A stretch of DNA of 64,000 bases from Polytrichum commune. Lineage: Eukaryota > Streptophyta > Polytrichopsida > Polytrichales > Polytrichaceae. The notes under the pieces were generated by a model. It was given only the letters and a program-made list of their open reading frames with translations, was not told the origin of the DNA and ran no database searches. Made by a program: the position numbers and the translations under genes. Positions 48,060 to 60,544 of the stretch are shown here, one piece after another (the stretch's first letter is position 1; each line of letters opens with the position of its first letter). The DNA lies in contig OX485805.1 of assembly GCA_950295325.1 (NCBI GenBank), forward strand, positions 41,157,501 through 41,221,500, given 5' to 3'.

Positions 48060-48440
48060 TTCATCCAGCTAGCAACTGTGACAAAGATTGGCATTTGCAA
48101 GTTTCACATCCCAGGTGGGTTGCAAAAGTTATGAGAGGTCATAGTGAAAATTAGTTTTATGATTGAACGATTGCATAGAATTCTCCCAATTGTGTTAACT
48201 ATTAAGCCTAGAATTACTTCTTTATATATTGAGCACATAGTCCAATGTCATCGTAACATGTGTCTTTTGAGATATCTATTCTTAACTACACGTATTTGAG
48301 TCACCCAAATAAGAAGACTGGCCACATAAGACCCACGTACCTTAGCTACTCACAAGAGTCATGGCTACGGAGCAAATGTATTGGGACAACCACCAACTAC
48401 TATAGACCATTTTCGATTAGTGTGGACCACACTAGTTTTG
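48060..48440 (+). repeat. R5 repeat, tandem copy 2
   Basis: TGCAAAAGTTATGAGAGGTC, TATATTGAGCACATAGTCC, ACATGTGTCTTTTG, AAGAAGACTGGCCACATAAG. Head-to-tail with copy 1, a period of about 400 bp. A third copy is at 61,770-62,060. Confidence 0.65.
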
Positions 48441-48672
48441 TAGTGTCCGCAATTTTAAATTGGATGTTCACAACATCGATTCATTGGTCATAAAAAATTA
48501 GTTGTAAGTTTAAGACATTATTTCAAAGTCTCTTGTTAAGAAATAGGAAAGAGTGCTTGGCTCTCAACTAAAGATGCCTACTTACACACTTCGAAGAGAA
48601 GTATTGGTTTAGTATTGTACACTTCAGAGTAGCTAAAAGCATTGGCCGCCAACTTGGACATGAATGACTTTG

Positions 48673-48691
48673 GGGGGGAGGGGGGGGGGGG
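48673..48691 (+). repeat. poly-G tract
   Basis: Seven G, A, then about 12 G. Not flanked by R1 sequence. Confidence 0.85.
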
Positions 48692-48699
48692 TGCAAATC

Positions 48700-49404
48700 C
48701 ACTTCAATTATGGACCACACTAATTTAAATAAGTGTTGTAACCAAAAGCCAATTGGACGAATTAGCAAAAAAAATCTGATTCAAATTTCTTATTTATTTA
48801 ATTATTTTCTTAATCTATCTATGTATCTATCTTTTTCTTTTTATTTTTCATTTATTTTTCAATTTTCAATTTAAATTCAATGATTATTATTAATTTATTG
48901 TTCCAATCGTTTCAAAGGAAGAATGAATATTATTTTGAACTTTCTTAAGACTTAACTAGTAGTCCATTCAAAAAACTTGGCTAATTTTGGAACAATATAT
49001 AGGATATCTACCGGTTGTTCCAAAGTTTATCCATTAGTTGTTGGAGAGAAAACCCTTTGAGCTCTTAAATGCCACATACACTTATGGAATCAAGCTTTAG
49101 CAACTTATGTTCCCAAGATTGTATCTAGAGTTTAGTGATAAAGTTAAACATACGTACTCAGCTTGCTCACTGAGCTTAGATAAAATCTAAAGTTTTTTTT
49201 CTCCAGTGTCATGGGAAACTAGTATGTACCAACTTCCAATTGGGCACTACAATCAATATAACGAAGAAGATGACATGCTATAATCTTTGCTAGTATTTAA
49301 AAATTATTGGTAGTTTATTGATATTTGGAGTTACATGATCTTCATGTGATTGTTTGTATTTAGTGCGCGATCTTTATGAAACTAATCATGTCTCCTGAAA
49401 CACA
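48700..49404. other. AT-rich intergenic DNA, no gene recognised
   Basis: Long A/T-rich stretch at 48,770-48,900 with ATTTATTT motifs; no coding signal. Confidence 0.4.
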
Positions 49405-49720
49405 AGCCATACACTCCATGTAAACAAAATTTTGACCCACGCCGAACCTCTAGTTTTAAATTGGTGTGGGATACATTAAATTCATCTTTAGGGGAATTCA
49501 TGTGGATGACTATTTAATATTATTCAATTTAAACTATATTGCAAACTTTATCCTTTCGGTGGAAAGTCTTCATGAGAATGTGGGAAAATGTCTAGGGTCT
49601 TGGGACCCACCTTAATTCAAGCTTGACTAGATGATCAGTGTAATGTGTGGCCCACATTAATTGAGCCCACATTAAGTTCTCGCCCACACTAACATGACAA
49701 TTAGTGCACATATATATTTG
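49405..49720 (+). repeat. R3 family copy
   Basis: AATTTTGACCCACGCC, CTCTAGTTTTAAATTGG, GTCTTGGGACCCACC, AGATGATCAGTGTAATG and CCCACATTAATTGAG, matching 42,985-43,290 and 17,740-17,960. Confidence 0.6.
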
Positions 49721-51800
49721 AAAAGGCCACTTATCCCAATGAATTTTGCTAAAGATTCAATTAACATCCCCACTATATTAAATCTCATTTTTCAGGAAAA
49801 TTAATCAATCCTTATTGTCATTCCACTAATTCAAATTTATGGTGTACTAAAAGAAGATGTGTATTTTGACATTTTGTATATGACATGTACAAAAATGACA
49901 CAATGGCATTGGTCTATCTGATAACACTCCTAGTCCATCCTACATCAATGTGAGTGGATGATGACATTCAAAATCACATTGAAATATTCGAGAATATTCA
50001 ATGTTACAAGACTTATGGGTTCTACAAAGACATTGTTGCCGCTAAGTAATGTTAGGCAAGGCTAACAACTATTTTCAATATTATTCAAGAATACATGAAC
50101 TTGTAGTGACCATGTGTGTAGCTAATTTTTTTTTTTAAAAACATACCATGAACTTGGGTCACCAAATACACATGTATTCAATCGCATCCAATTCATCCAA
50201 TATAGGATCAAACATGTGTTTGAGTAGAATATTATTACAATCATTAACTTACATCAAAAAGAGCAACCTACGTTAAATTCATAGTAAAATTCAATTTAGC
50301 ATTAATAAATGCATGTGGTGCTAATTTTTTGGTTTCTCTAGCTTAATTCGGGAATCAATGGGAATAGGGTGGTAGCTTAGCAGGATAAATTCCTAAAATA
50401 TGTACGTCTGAATAGACTATTGTCTTGAGATACCACAATGTAGGGATTGGAAAGAATCATAGTTTGATTGAAAGAGATATGTATGTTGAAATCTACACGT
50501 GTTCATGGAAGGATATATAGGCTAGCATCTTCTCAAGTCTCTCTCTCTCTCTCTCTCTCTTTTTGGTGAGCTTCCCTTTTTCAGCAATACAGAAACTTTG
50601 AAAAAACCTAGCTGTCTTTGTGAAGTCCAGCCTTTCTAATGAGTAAGTAGACATTTGTCTTTAGTAACATACATGTGATCTTCAAGATCATCTTAAATTG
50701 AAGAAGATCAAGCATAGCTTCTCTCTTGGGGTAGTGTATGAGTGCTTCCGCACTGCCAGTCAATCGTCTCGTGTTTGAGTTATTGAATTATATCCATAGT
50801 GACCGTATGAGACTCTAAGTTTCTTATGTACTCTCTTCATTTAATCCTACATGTGAACGGATCTATTCAGCTGCGAAGGAGTGATGAGACCTTAATCTCG
50901 GATGCTAGTGCTCTTTGTGTGTTGGGTTTCTGTTCAAAGAAGATCCAAGGCAATGGTCTTCTAGCAAAGGATTTGAGAGTGGGTTCCCGAGGTTTCGAAG
51001 CAGGTTGTATCGAGAGAAGATCAAGTACGTTGTTTGTCACCGAGACATGCTTGAGTCTACGTGAGTGCGTTTTACAATCTCTCCTTCGAATAGTCTTCAT
51101 ACTAGTCTCGGAGAAGACCTTCTTACTTGGCTGCCTTTAAGGGAGCTCAACAAGGCCAGGGTCTGTTCAAGAATGTGAATCCACGACTCTAGCAACTGGA
51201 ATCAATAGGTGCATGCGATTTCCATGTGTTATCCGCATGTTGAAGGTGAGAAGATGAGCGTAATTGAGAAAGGGTGGTAGTCGGGGATCACGAGGAACCG
51301 TGTGCATGATCAGAAGCTAGAAAATCGGAGAATCGATTGGTTTCTAGAATGCAAAGGCCAGGTGGAGAATTCAATGCGTCTGTTTTGTTGTATTACGTGA
51401 GATTTCTTTGCAAGGATTGGGTGAGAATTTTTGATCGAGTGTTAACCGAGACCATTGTCTGAGCGATGGTGGTTGGGTAGTTCAGAGTATTGGAAGTCGA
51501 CAGGACTAGAGATGAGATTGCACAAGCATATACACATACACAAAGGCATATGCACAATGCTTGGAGTGAGATGGCCTCATGCTCTTCTTGCTTGCCTTTT
51601 ATTGCTCTTTTCTTTTTTCTTTGGTTCATGCAAATAATATGGGATGACTCTTATCCCTCTTCGGACTAGCGTTGTGGCCTTATTCTAACCTTATTGTTTC
51701 TCATGCCTCTTCCATTACTTTTTGTTTAACTACAAGCAATCTAATGCTCTACCTTCTGCACAAAGGTTTCCAAAATTAGATTGTTGGTAATTACATGTAG
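49721..51800. other. intergenic DNA, possible retroelement leader
   Basis: No gene recognised. A (CT)n microsatellite is at 50,538-50,562. The less AT-rich sequence at 50,820-51,640, just before the gag-like frame, could be the leader or LTR of that element, but no second LTR is in view. Confidence 0.3.
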
Positions 51801-51813
51801 GTGAAAAGCCCTC

Positions 51814-52472
51814 TTGGATGTCTTTGGACCCTACAAAGCAAGCATGACTAAGAGAAAGCCTTTGCCTACTTCATCACCTTTCTTAAATTCATCACCCTTA
51901 ACATCTTCCCAATTACCTTTGTCCCCATCATCATTCACACAACCACCTCCTAGTAAAATGGCTAACCAAGCTCCTAAAATAACTAATATAATCCATATTC
52001 CATACTTCTTTGGAAAACAATATCAAATCCAGATACTCATGTAGCAAAGTTTGAAATTACATGTGTGGCATATGATGTTTATGTCACTAGAATTCCAAAG
52101 GTCTTTGCTCCATCTTTACAAGCAGTTGCCTTTGCACAATATCAAAGGCAACCATTGTGTGTTGATTGAAATGCATTAAGAATTACGTTCTTAGCTTATT
52201 TTAGACCATTGGGCTTTGCTAGTAGTCTAAAAGAAAATTGCATGTCATAAGAATGGGCATGAATGAATTAAGAGTTGATAATTGCTATGGTAGAATGCGT
52301 GATATTTTGCATCGTATGGAAAATCATAAATTCCCATATGATTTCCTTACAACAATGACTTGTATTCCATGGAATCAAGAACTTATGTTAAGGAAGGGGC
52401 TACTGCTACATGTGCACAAGCTTATGCACAAGAAAAAACATGGGAAGAGTGTTGATTGGAAAATATGTTGGT
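51814..52472 (+). pseudogene. retrotransposon gag relic
   Basis: Collinear peptide pieces appear in shifting frames. They include IPYFFGKQYQ, then NPDTHVAKFEITCVAYDVYV, APSLQAVAFAQYQRQP, a stop, LRITFLAYFRPLGFASSLKE, a shift to RMGMNELRVDNCYGRMRDIL, and a shift to RTYVKEGATA and QEKTWEEC. The order (an F-E-C block, a YQRQ block, a F-x-x-x-FRP block and a Y-x-R-M block) is that of the gag domain of plant LTR retrotransposons, as I know it. At least two frameshifts and two stops show it is dead. No zinc knuckle was found downstream. Confidence 0.55.
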
Positions 52473-53890
52473 AATATACATTGATAATAAGTATTCAAAT
52501 AATCCTATCTCCCATTGCATTCTAGTATTTGTTTTCCTATCTAAAATCTAAACTACACCAACATACATGTTATGTATTCCATATAATCATATACTATTTG
52601 ATTTAGTATGATGTATAATTTCAAATCACCCCGGTAGCATTAACTTCAATTCCACATAATGTTTTTTTATTTACATTGAGTGACAAACACGAAATGACCT
52701 CCTGAAAAGAGAATTGAACCAGTGGGTGCCCATTGGATGCTCTTCTTCTAACTATGAATTTTTTAAGGCTATTTTTAATCTATTCGGGTAGTTTCTTCTA
52801 CTATGTAGAATAACTTTTGTCCATTTCTAGGACAAAATTGATGCCACGTGACATTCGATTTTATAATTTAAACAATATTAGAATCTATACAAATCTAAAT
52901 AGTTGTAAAGCAACAGGAGAAGTTGGTGGGGCCAAAAAGGTAGTTATAAGTTTTAGAAAAGTCTTCCAAAATCCATAATGGAAACCATTTCAACACCTTT
53001 TTGAAGCTACTATTTCTTACCAATTCCCCATCTTGTTTTATCTTTACATCTTGTTAGTAGGAATAAGATGCTCCTATAATTGAAATTTTATTTAACTTTA
53101 CAAGTTCTTTTCAACACTCTTTTATTTGAAACTACTGATAGTTGATTTTTACCATTAAATATATTACATAATTTATTTCAATTTATCTTCAATTTTAACA
53201 TATTCAATTTGGCATAACCATGGTTGGAATTGTTTATTTATTTATTTAAATTATTATTTATTTTGAAATGTACCAATGTTCAATTTTTATTTACCATCAC
53301 ATTTTTCAATTATAACATGTCTTTATCACCAGATTCTTTATCTTATTTAAATTGGAATGATTGTTGGAATGATTGTTGATTGTTTATTGTTGAATGATTG
53401 GAATGATTATTGAAGTTAACTTCTTCAAAGTAACTTCAATTTTTATTTTAAATAAAAATTTATTATTTATTTATTTATTTATTTATTTAAATGCAAGGAC
53501 AAATGATGATGAAAATGACACCCGTCCCCATGGACTATACCAATTTGAAATGGAATTGAACTAAACTGTATTCTCCTTTTTATGATAAACTAGAAATACA
53601 TACGTTTCCATATTTTAAAAGATATAGAATATTTACTTGCAAAAGAATACATCCTTATACATGTATAGTGTATTCAAAATTGCATGCATCTGACAACCAC
53701 ACTTGGGCTCGGGATTCAACTCTTCCGGTAGAGGATTGATTCATTCTATTTTAAACCTCTCTAGACTAATTTTAGATCTTTGATGTCATGGTTGAAGTGG
53801 AATATTCTTTAAATTATACTTTACTAGCTATACAATATTGTATTGTGTTTTCACTTTCACCATCCTAAAGAGAGAGAGAGAGGCCAACCT
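52473..53890. other. very AT-rich intergenic DNA
   Basis: No gene recognised. Contains (ATTT)n at 53,455-53,490 and a 12-bp inverted repeat (ATTGAAGTTAAC and AGTAACTTCAAT) at 53,409-53,440. Confidence 0.45.
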
Positions 53891-53894
53891 CCAA

Positions 53895-54005
53895 GTGTCA
53901 GCGTGAATGAGGGATGTTTCACCTTCATCATAGCCAGTAACTCATATGTAAACCCAGTGTGAGTTAACGAAGCAGAGGTATTGCCTCATGTCATAGGCGG
54001 TCCCT
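53895..54005 (+). repeat. R7 repeat copy
   Basis: GCGTGAATGAGGGATGTTTC, ACCTTCATCATAGCC, ATTGCCTCATGTCATAGGCG, GGTCCCTCCCC. Matches 46,365-46,500. Confidence 0.55.
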
Positions 54006-55680
54006 CCCCTATGGTAATTCCAGGTGAGGATGGGGGTCACGTGGTTTCAAGGGCGTTTGTTAGTGTGTCATGCTGGCAAGGGGTTTAAATTGGTTTTGAC
54101 ACGTTCATGGGTCCGATTCTTGGGGGTTGACCTTGGGGATCTATGAAATCCTGTAATCCTGGAACAAGGTTGGTTCGACAACTTGTTGTAAGGTTCAGCC
54201 TAGGAATTTTATAGCATTTAGTCAGCTAATATAAGGAGTCGATGTTTTGAACATTCCTTTAATCACTCTTTACAAGATATAGACAACTCACCTTCACTAT
54301 GCTACAAACGACAAGAGAGAGTGATAAGAAATTCCTTGAATGCCAAACCCACAAAGACGAGGGTTGTGGAGCACGTTGACATACATTCTTAAGTGAAGAT
54401 TCCTCCTTACCTTAGTGAACACTCATAAGTAAAGTCCACCTATGAAATGCGCCCCCCCCCCCCCCCACCCCCCGCCCTTTTTATTCCCTTCAAGGGAGGT
54501 AGTCAAAGGGCCCATTGCGAAGCCTACAAGTCAACTCCCTATATTGAGAAGCTCCTCGGACACATGTGCACCTACATTTAAGTTACGTACGTGTTTGCAT
54601 GAAATGCAATCGATATATGGATCGATCACCATGGCCATGAGCCTTGAACCGAACCGCCAAGTCCTTTTGTGGAGTGCCTTGGGTGTCGGTCAACATGATT
54701 CTTTCCGTGCACCGTCACATTCCTCAAAGAGAAACACCCCTTTTGGATCCTAATCTTCTAACTCGTGGTAAAGTAGATATTTCTCCATGGCGACGGGGTG
54801 GGTTGACATGCACCACGACGATATTTTTTACTCGAGAGGAAGGGCCGGTTCACACCATGGACCATGAAGTCGGACCATGGGAGATGGCCTTTTCTTCATG
54901 CTCTGACTTCATGCTCCAACTTCCATGGTCTGATTTCTTTTAAAAAAGATTAATTTACAAAATCTTTGGGTCCTTTACCAAGTGTAAGCAGAATGTGGAG
55001 CAAGAGGAATGACTATGCACTGAAAAGTGAGCGTGTTGATTTTTTTTAATATATGTCCAAAGAGGGCAATTTCAAAGGAAAAAATATTAAAAATTTGCAA
55101 GTTTGACCATTCTTTTGTTTACTCTTGTTTTCATTTACTCTTGTTTTATATTTTATATTATATATATATATATATTACTATAACAATATTTCTTTGTCAT
55201 GGACCCCTTGCATTTTCTTAACCATAGCACTTCGTTGGTCTTCTCCCATCACAAAACCCGTTGGACTATGTCAGTGGATCATGTAGGCCTTGAAATATGT
55301 CTCTTGGGGACCTCAAACTCCATGGTCACTCTAGCACATTTTCCTTGGTGTAAACCGAAGTGGTCCCAGGACGAGTTCAACAGCCAATCACAGATTTTAC
55401 AGGGCCTTGGAACGACTTCATGGCTCATGGTGTAAACAACCCCTACGATAGAGTGTGTAGGTTTTGTGCACGTAGGGGAGGGAAAGGCAAGGAAATTCAT
55501 CCATCCACTCCAAAGTCGAGGAGAAGTGGGGATCAAGAAATGGTGTGTTCCCAACGCTGCTTCCCGTGGCCTGGTCCCGGCGAGTTATTCCGAATTTCCG
55601 AGTTTCCGAAATTCTCCAAATTCCCGAGTTGGAGGCATTTTGGGACCGGAATTCACCGGGTCGCTTCCCGTCACATGCTA
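54006..55680. other. intergenic DNA, no gene recognised
   Basis: Includes a poly-C tract at 54,452-54,475 and a TA microsatellite at 55,158-55,174. Overlapping open frames around 55,360-55,800 carry no known motif. Confidence 0.4.
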
Positions 55681-55686
55681 TTTCAT

Positions 55687-55791
55687 GCCCACCTTCCTCA
55701 TCCATCCATCCATCCATCCACAAATGTGTAAAGTGCTATTTCATTCACGCCCACCTTCCTCATCCATCCATCCTTCCATCCATCCACAAAT
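55687..55791 (+). repeat. tandem duplication with CATC repeats
   Basis: CACCTTCCTCATCCATC...CACAAATG occurs at 55,690-55,728 and again at 55,752-55,791, each with (ATCC)n of different length. Period about 63 bp. Confidence 0.8.
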
Positions 55792-56096
55792 GCCTCCGTT
55801 CTAACGTGGTGGAGTGTAGCCATATTTTCCAACCCGATTTATGCTTTTGGGAAACCACACTTCTGTCTTCAAATATAGCCCAATGCATGATGATTGGGAC
55901 TACATTGAAATTCCCAATTAGTGTGTGTGGCTATTCGGAGTTACGCGGTGCAATAACGTCTTCCTTAGGAGTTCAATTTATACTAATAAAAGTTGAATAG
56001 GTTGTTTGGACATTACAAAACGTAGATGACTTTGCTTGGTATAATATTACATACTCTTTTAATATTTATAGCACTATGTAGCTCTGAATAGTAACA

Positions 56097-56122
56097 CACA
56101 CACACACACACACGCGCGCGCG
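56097..56122 (+). repeat. (CA)n(CG)n microsatellite
   Basis: Alternating CACACA passing to CGCGCG, a sequence able to adopt Z-DNA in principle. Confidence 0.85.
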
Positions 56123-56129
56123 CTAATTG

Positions 56130-56940
56130 GGATAATCAATGTAGTTGACTTTGTTTTAATTGATTATGTGTGTGTGTGGACAGATTATTACGAGCCTTGA
56201 CTTGAGGGCTTGGGCTTTCTAGAGTCTTGAGGTTTGTAGCATCTATGTAAACTCGTACATTGATGAAGGGGCTCAAGTAGAAACAAGATCCTTACATGTT
56301 GAGGAATTAATTTATCCAAGGTGGATCCCAATAGATTAGTTTGGGGTCTTTAATGCCATTTTCATAGTGAAATCTTTTTAAAATACTGCTTTTTAGGAAA
56401 TAAAATCGATCAATCCATTATAACCTTTCCAATGGATGACTTTACAAAGACACTCACATGTCATTGGTTGTTTCATACTGGTCATGTAAATTCATGGATC
56501 ACATGTGAAAAAAGCACTAGTAAAATCAAAACCCTATATATTGAGATGGGGTTCATTTCATTGGGTCCTACTAAACTTATCCAAGGTCGTTGAGATTGTT
56601 TTTAAGTCAAAATGGTTTATATATATATATATCATAGAATAAGACAAGCTATAACATCCTTCGACAAAGCTTTAACACGACTTTGAGTGGCTAGATGGAA
56701 GTGGTATGGCTTGAGTGACCACCTCTATCAAACGGCCTCTATGAATTTCTCACAAAGCTTTCTATGTGGCCTTTGCAGTGCTCACATGTTAGCACATGCA
56801 TTGTTTTTGTTAGAATGAAATAGTTAAGGAAAGTAGCAAGCTTCATTGGCATTAAAGTGTATACAAACCATCACCACATGCAACACATAAATTCCAACCA
56901 ATTAAACATGTTTTGTTTGTAAAAGGTAGACAATCCTTAT
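56130..56940. other. intergenic DNA, no gene recognised
   Basis: Holds a TA microsatellite near 56,618-56,632. No coding motif. Confidence 0.35.
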
Positions 56941-56944
56941 TTGG

Positions 56945-57260
56945 TTATTGAACTTAGTTGGACACTTATATTTGAGTGGCATGTGGCTTCAAGAATGGAC
57001 ACCAAAAATACTTGTGTTTGAAAGAGGTTGGAGTGCCAATGCAAAACGTGATAACTATTACAGGTTTGATAGTCAACATAATTGAAGGACCTATATGGCC
57101 ATTTAACGAGCACGAGAATCAACACTTTGATGATGAATAGGACAATCACACGAGCTCCGAGAATTATGAGAAAAAGTGGCTACCGGCCTCAATTTAGATT
57201 CGCCAACCACCTCATACTAATCCCGGGTGTCATATCCTAGGAGAAGTGGGCTAGTTGCCA
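56945..57260 (+). repeat. R1 core copy without poly-G
   Basis: GAGTGGCATGTGGCTTC, AACATAATTGAAGGACCTA, GAGCACGAGAATCAACACTTTG, CACGAGCTCC, ATTCGCCAACCACC and AGGAGAAGTGGGCTAG. This copy looks closest to an ungapped ancestral core. Confidence 0.7.
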
Positions 57261-57689
57261 AAGTAACCATTTAAGGCGCCGGTTCTTTATACCGCCAACT
57301 TGGTTGTTTCAAGCGTGTAGGACCCTCGGGTCAATTTGTCTCGGATGTTCAAGTGTGAATAGAATATTTAATGGAAGTGTTTTTAGTAGTTTCGAACTTG
57401 GGCCCCATTCAATGTGCCATATACTATAAGACAACAATCAATAGAGATTTGACCCAAGGCCTCATGGTATCTATAATAAGATGGAGTTGAATTCTAGCCT
57501 TTAAAGACCAAAATGGACACTTCAACAGTCCGAAAGTAACGGGTATACCTAGTGAGGCAACATTTGTGCATAAATCCGAGAGAGGAAAAGGTTGGCATGA
57601 TCCCCTTCTCAAGACAAGGATAGGCTTTCATTCGATACTAAAAAGGTCAATGGATAGCCACCACAAGAATCATGGTCGTTGTCACCACA

Positions 57690-57870
57690 CCGTTTATTTT
57701 GAGGCGTATGTGAAGTTATTTTGACGATCAACAACTTCGCTGTTCCTGTCACTTTATGACACTTGGCGTTCAAGTGCGCTTACAAATATGTTGGCATGAG
57801 TATGCTCAACATTGTGGTGTTATAAGGTGTACGCCTATATTACGCAATGGTTCCCAAGATCATCAAAGCA
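57690..57870 (+). repeat. R2 family fragment
   Basis: ATTTTGAGGCGTATG, CGATCAACAACTTC, ACACTTGGCGTTCAAGTGCG, GGCATGAGTATGCTCAACA and GTGTACGCCTATATTACGCA match 33,545-33,690. Confidence 0.65.
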
Positions 57871-58189
57871 ACTCTCAAAATTTCAACAACAATCCAAGGT
57901 TTTTCAAATAACCCCCATCACACCCCAACCCACCGGCCCCGCCAACCACCCAGGCACTCGTAAACCAAGGGTGGCACCACGCGGTTTTTAGATCCCATCA
58001 CTTGCCTCACATGGGAATGTGGACACATAATCTATGAGCATACAAGACATACACTAGCTCACCACTATGAACAACATTTCCACACTATTATATTCATGCA
58101 AAAAACAAGGAAATTGAAGAACAAATCCACGCAATATATCGACATGCAATTCCCATCATATAATACCATAAATAACAACACATTAGATG

Positions 58190-58790
58190 CCTAGATACAC
58201 CTTAGACGTTTGTACATACAACATGCTCCTACAAGACGGGGTCTTATCACAATGATACAAAAATCAATAGCATTCTCTAGCAATATTACTAAAATCCCAA
58301 CTCCTATAGCACTTACGCCATACCTACAATTTATCACAATTGAGAATAAACCTATAATTCTCATCCTTCTAATACGTCTATACATTCCAACCCACATAGA
58401 AGATGTACACATGATACCCCTTATCCAACAAACAATAACACAAACGCTAAGTACACATCCAAAATCACTCCCACTCCTCACAATGAGACTTTAACTAAGA
58501 CATCTTCCTCATAGGATGCCAAAACCAACACTTCCTCATAACACCAACAAATGAAGACAATGAATGGCACACCTTCACTACTAACCTCCAACTATCCCCA
58601 ATACCAAACTCTTCACCATACACGAGACAAGGAGGCCCTAAATACAATCAAACTAGCCTAATAGATGGCTTTTATATTCCTAACACAAATGTAACCCACC
58701 ATCAATGCCACAGAAACACACAACTACACCTCAATTTGGACCACTTTCCAATGCTCCTTCCTCTAATCCCCCCCCCCCCAAACACATATA
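58190..58790 (+). pseudogene. LINE (non-LTR retrotransposon) endonuclease domain relic
   Basis: The first frame (58,190-58,480) reads RRGLITMIQKSIAFSSNITK, TPYLQFITIENKP and IRLYIPTHIEDVHMIPLIQQ. It then shifts to DFN (58,487-58,495), a stop, DIFLIGCQNQ, EWHTFTTNLQL, TRQGGPKYNQTSLIDGFYI and LNLDHFPMLLPLIPP. The order (DFN, an ID pair, a final DHFP) is that of the exonuclease-endonuclease-phosphatase fold used by LINEs to nick target DNA. A frameshift and a stop at the DFN site destroy it. Reverse transcriptase was not found downstream; the frame ends at a C run (58,769-58,781). Segment 57,900-58,190 may be its upstream part. Confidence 0.65.
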
Positions 58791-58844
58791 AACTCCGTCC
58801 CGCAACACACATACCCGATTCAGGGAGATTGTTAGGCATTCATA

Positions 58845-59060
58845 ATCGGTTGATATCCTAGTGTTTGCAAGTCCAACCGGTTACATGTTGACATCCTCCG
58901 GTTTTCTTTTATTAAATTGGTGTATATTCTATAAATTCCTCTAACATGATCGGTAATTCTCCAGCAGTATTGATGAACTTCAACTGATCATTTCTCAAAC
59001 TCAACCAGTTCATCTGTAACTAACTGCCGGTTCTCCCCAATCATCGGTTGGTGTTGGCTA
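58845..59060 (+). repeat. R8 repeat copy
   Basis: CTGTAACTAACTGCCGG and several CCGGTT/CGGTTG phrases match 39,650-39,710 and weakly 38,480-38,620. Possibly part of an LTR. Confidence 0.45.
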
Positions 59061-59263
59061 GAGCTGAGGTTTGGTGGCCATGATGCGCATCATCCAGTTG
59101 TATTGAAGTGTCGTTCATGCATTTTTTTATACGGTTGTTAGTTGCAACGCCCTCAATTCATAGGTGTATAGGTACGATTTTTTCCCGGTAATTGGAGACT
59201 ACTTAAGATCATGATTTTGAGACTACTTAAGGACATGGTTTTCAAATAAAGAACAAGAAAAAC

Positions 59264-59288
59264 AAAATATATATATATATATATATAT
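59264..59288 (+). repeat. (TA)n microsatellite
   Basis: About twelve TA units. Confidence 0.9.
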
Positions 59289-59399
59289 TCAATGTGACTT
59301 AATAAACCGATTCACATGGGCGGCACTAACCAATTTGACACAAATATATATGTCATCAGAATGAGAAATTGGACCAAATATTAAACCATTTGCATTTAT

Positions 59400-60544
59400 T
59401 TTGAGACTTTCCAAAGTCTCCAATTAATGAATATAGTGAGGTTGTTGCTGAAGACTCATACGTGGGTGCATGGAGATGCTGAGAGGTTGTAAGTTGGCTT
59501 TCCATGATGAGTTTTGAGTGCATGTCTTAATGCAAAGTTGCAATGAATGTAGCATGTTGTTTGTCTACTTCGAATCAAATGTTGCGTCGTTTGCATGCTC
59601 CGGGGTTTCGTGGTTCGGGATCCACTTGTTGATCCATCTTGATGATGATGTTGCGGTTGCATTCATTTCAATCTAATGTCGTGATGTGTGCATGCTACAA
59701 AGCTTCATGCACAAGGAGCATTTGGGAAATTCCCGCATGCGAAAAGGGATGGTTTTCCCACTATGAACATTCCCACTTTGACATAATTCCCTCTTTTTGA
59801 GGGAATTTTTACGTTTTTCATGCACACACGAGGGAATTGTGTCAAGAGGGAATGCTGTAAATCGTCCTTGTGATGGTTGGGGCTTCACTTGAATCGATTG
59901 TAGGATTATGATTGGTGTTGTTGTTGCTGCAGTAACTATCGTGTGAGTTGCCTTGTGTCTTCTACACATGAGAAATGAGAAGAGGGGTTTCATATAGTGT
60001 TGAAAAAGGGGGAGGGGAGGGATTTGGGCGAACCAACCCATACACTCGTTCCTTGTTGGATGCCGCCTCCAAGGAATCAATGTACCGGTTGGTTCGCCCC
60101 AGCCGGGGGGAGGGAGTTTTCTTGGCCTTGATAGTCAAGTTGAGTAGGGGAATGGATGGAGAGGAAAGTTAGGCATATATGGCCTTGATGGATGAGATGA
60201 GTGGGGGAATGAATGAGTGAAAAACGGAAGAAATCTAGGGATTAGGGTTTTGGTATTGATGGCACAAGTTTTGCACGTGATTTTCGGCATCTTGAAGGTT
60301 GCTATGGGGGTGGGAATGCTAATGGCAACCTCAATTTAGGAAGCACCTCGATAGCTGGGTTCCTTGGTTTATATTTAATTCGTTAGTATGTACAATGTGA
60401 CATGGGAGACATGGAGAAAATAATGTTTTGGTCTGTGGATTGGTTAGATTATACTCCAGTGTTGATCCGTGTACTAGCTGGTGGGTTTGGTGCAAAGGAC
60501 TTGTATTATGTGTTGTCAACAATGGTTTAAAGTTGACATTGTTT
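59400..60544 (-). other. possible 3' end or LTR of a Ty3/gypsy element
   Basis: This follows the integrase tail when read on the minus strand, so 3' non-coding sequence and an LTR are expected. No LTR partner is present in the window to prove it, and ends could not be set. No gene seen. Confidence 0.35.

Noticed and set aside
55360-56000. Several overlapping open frames
   Set aside because: They run through ATCC repeats and have no domain features.
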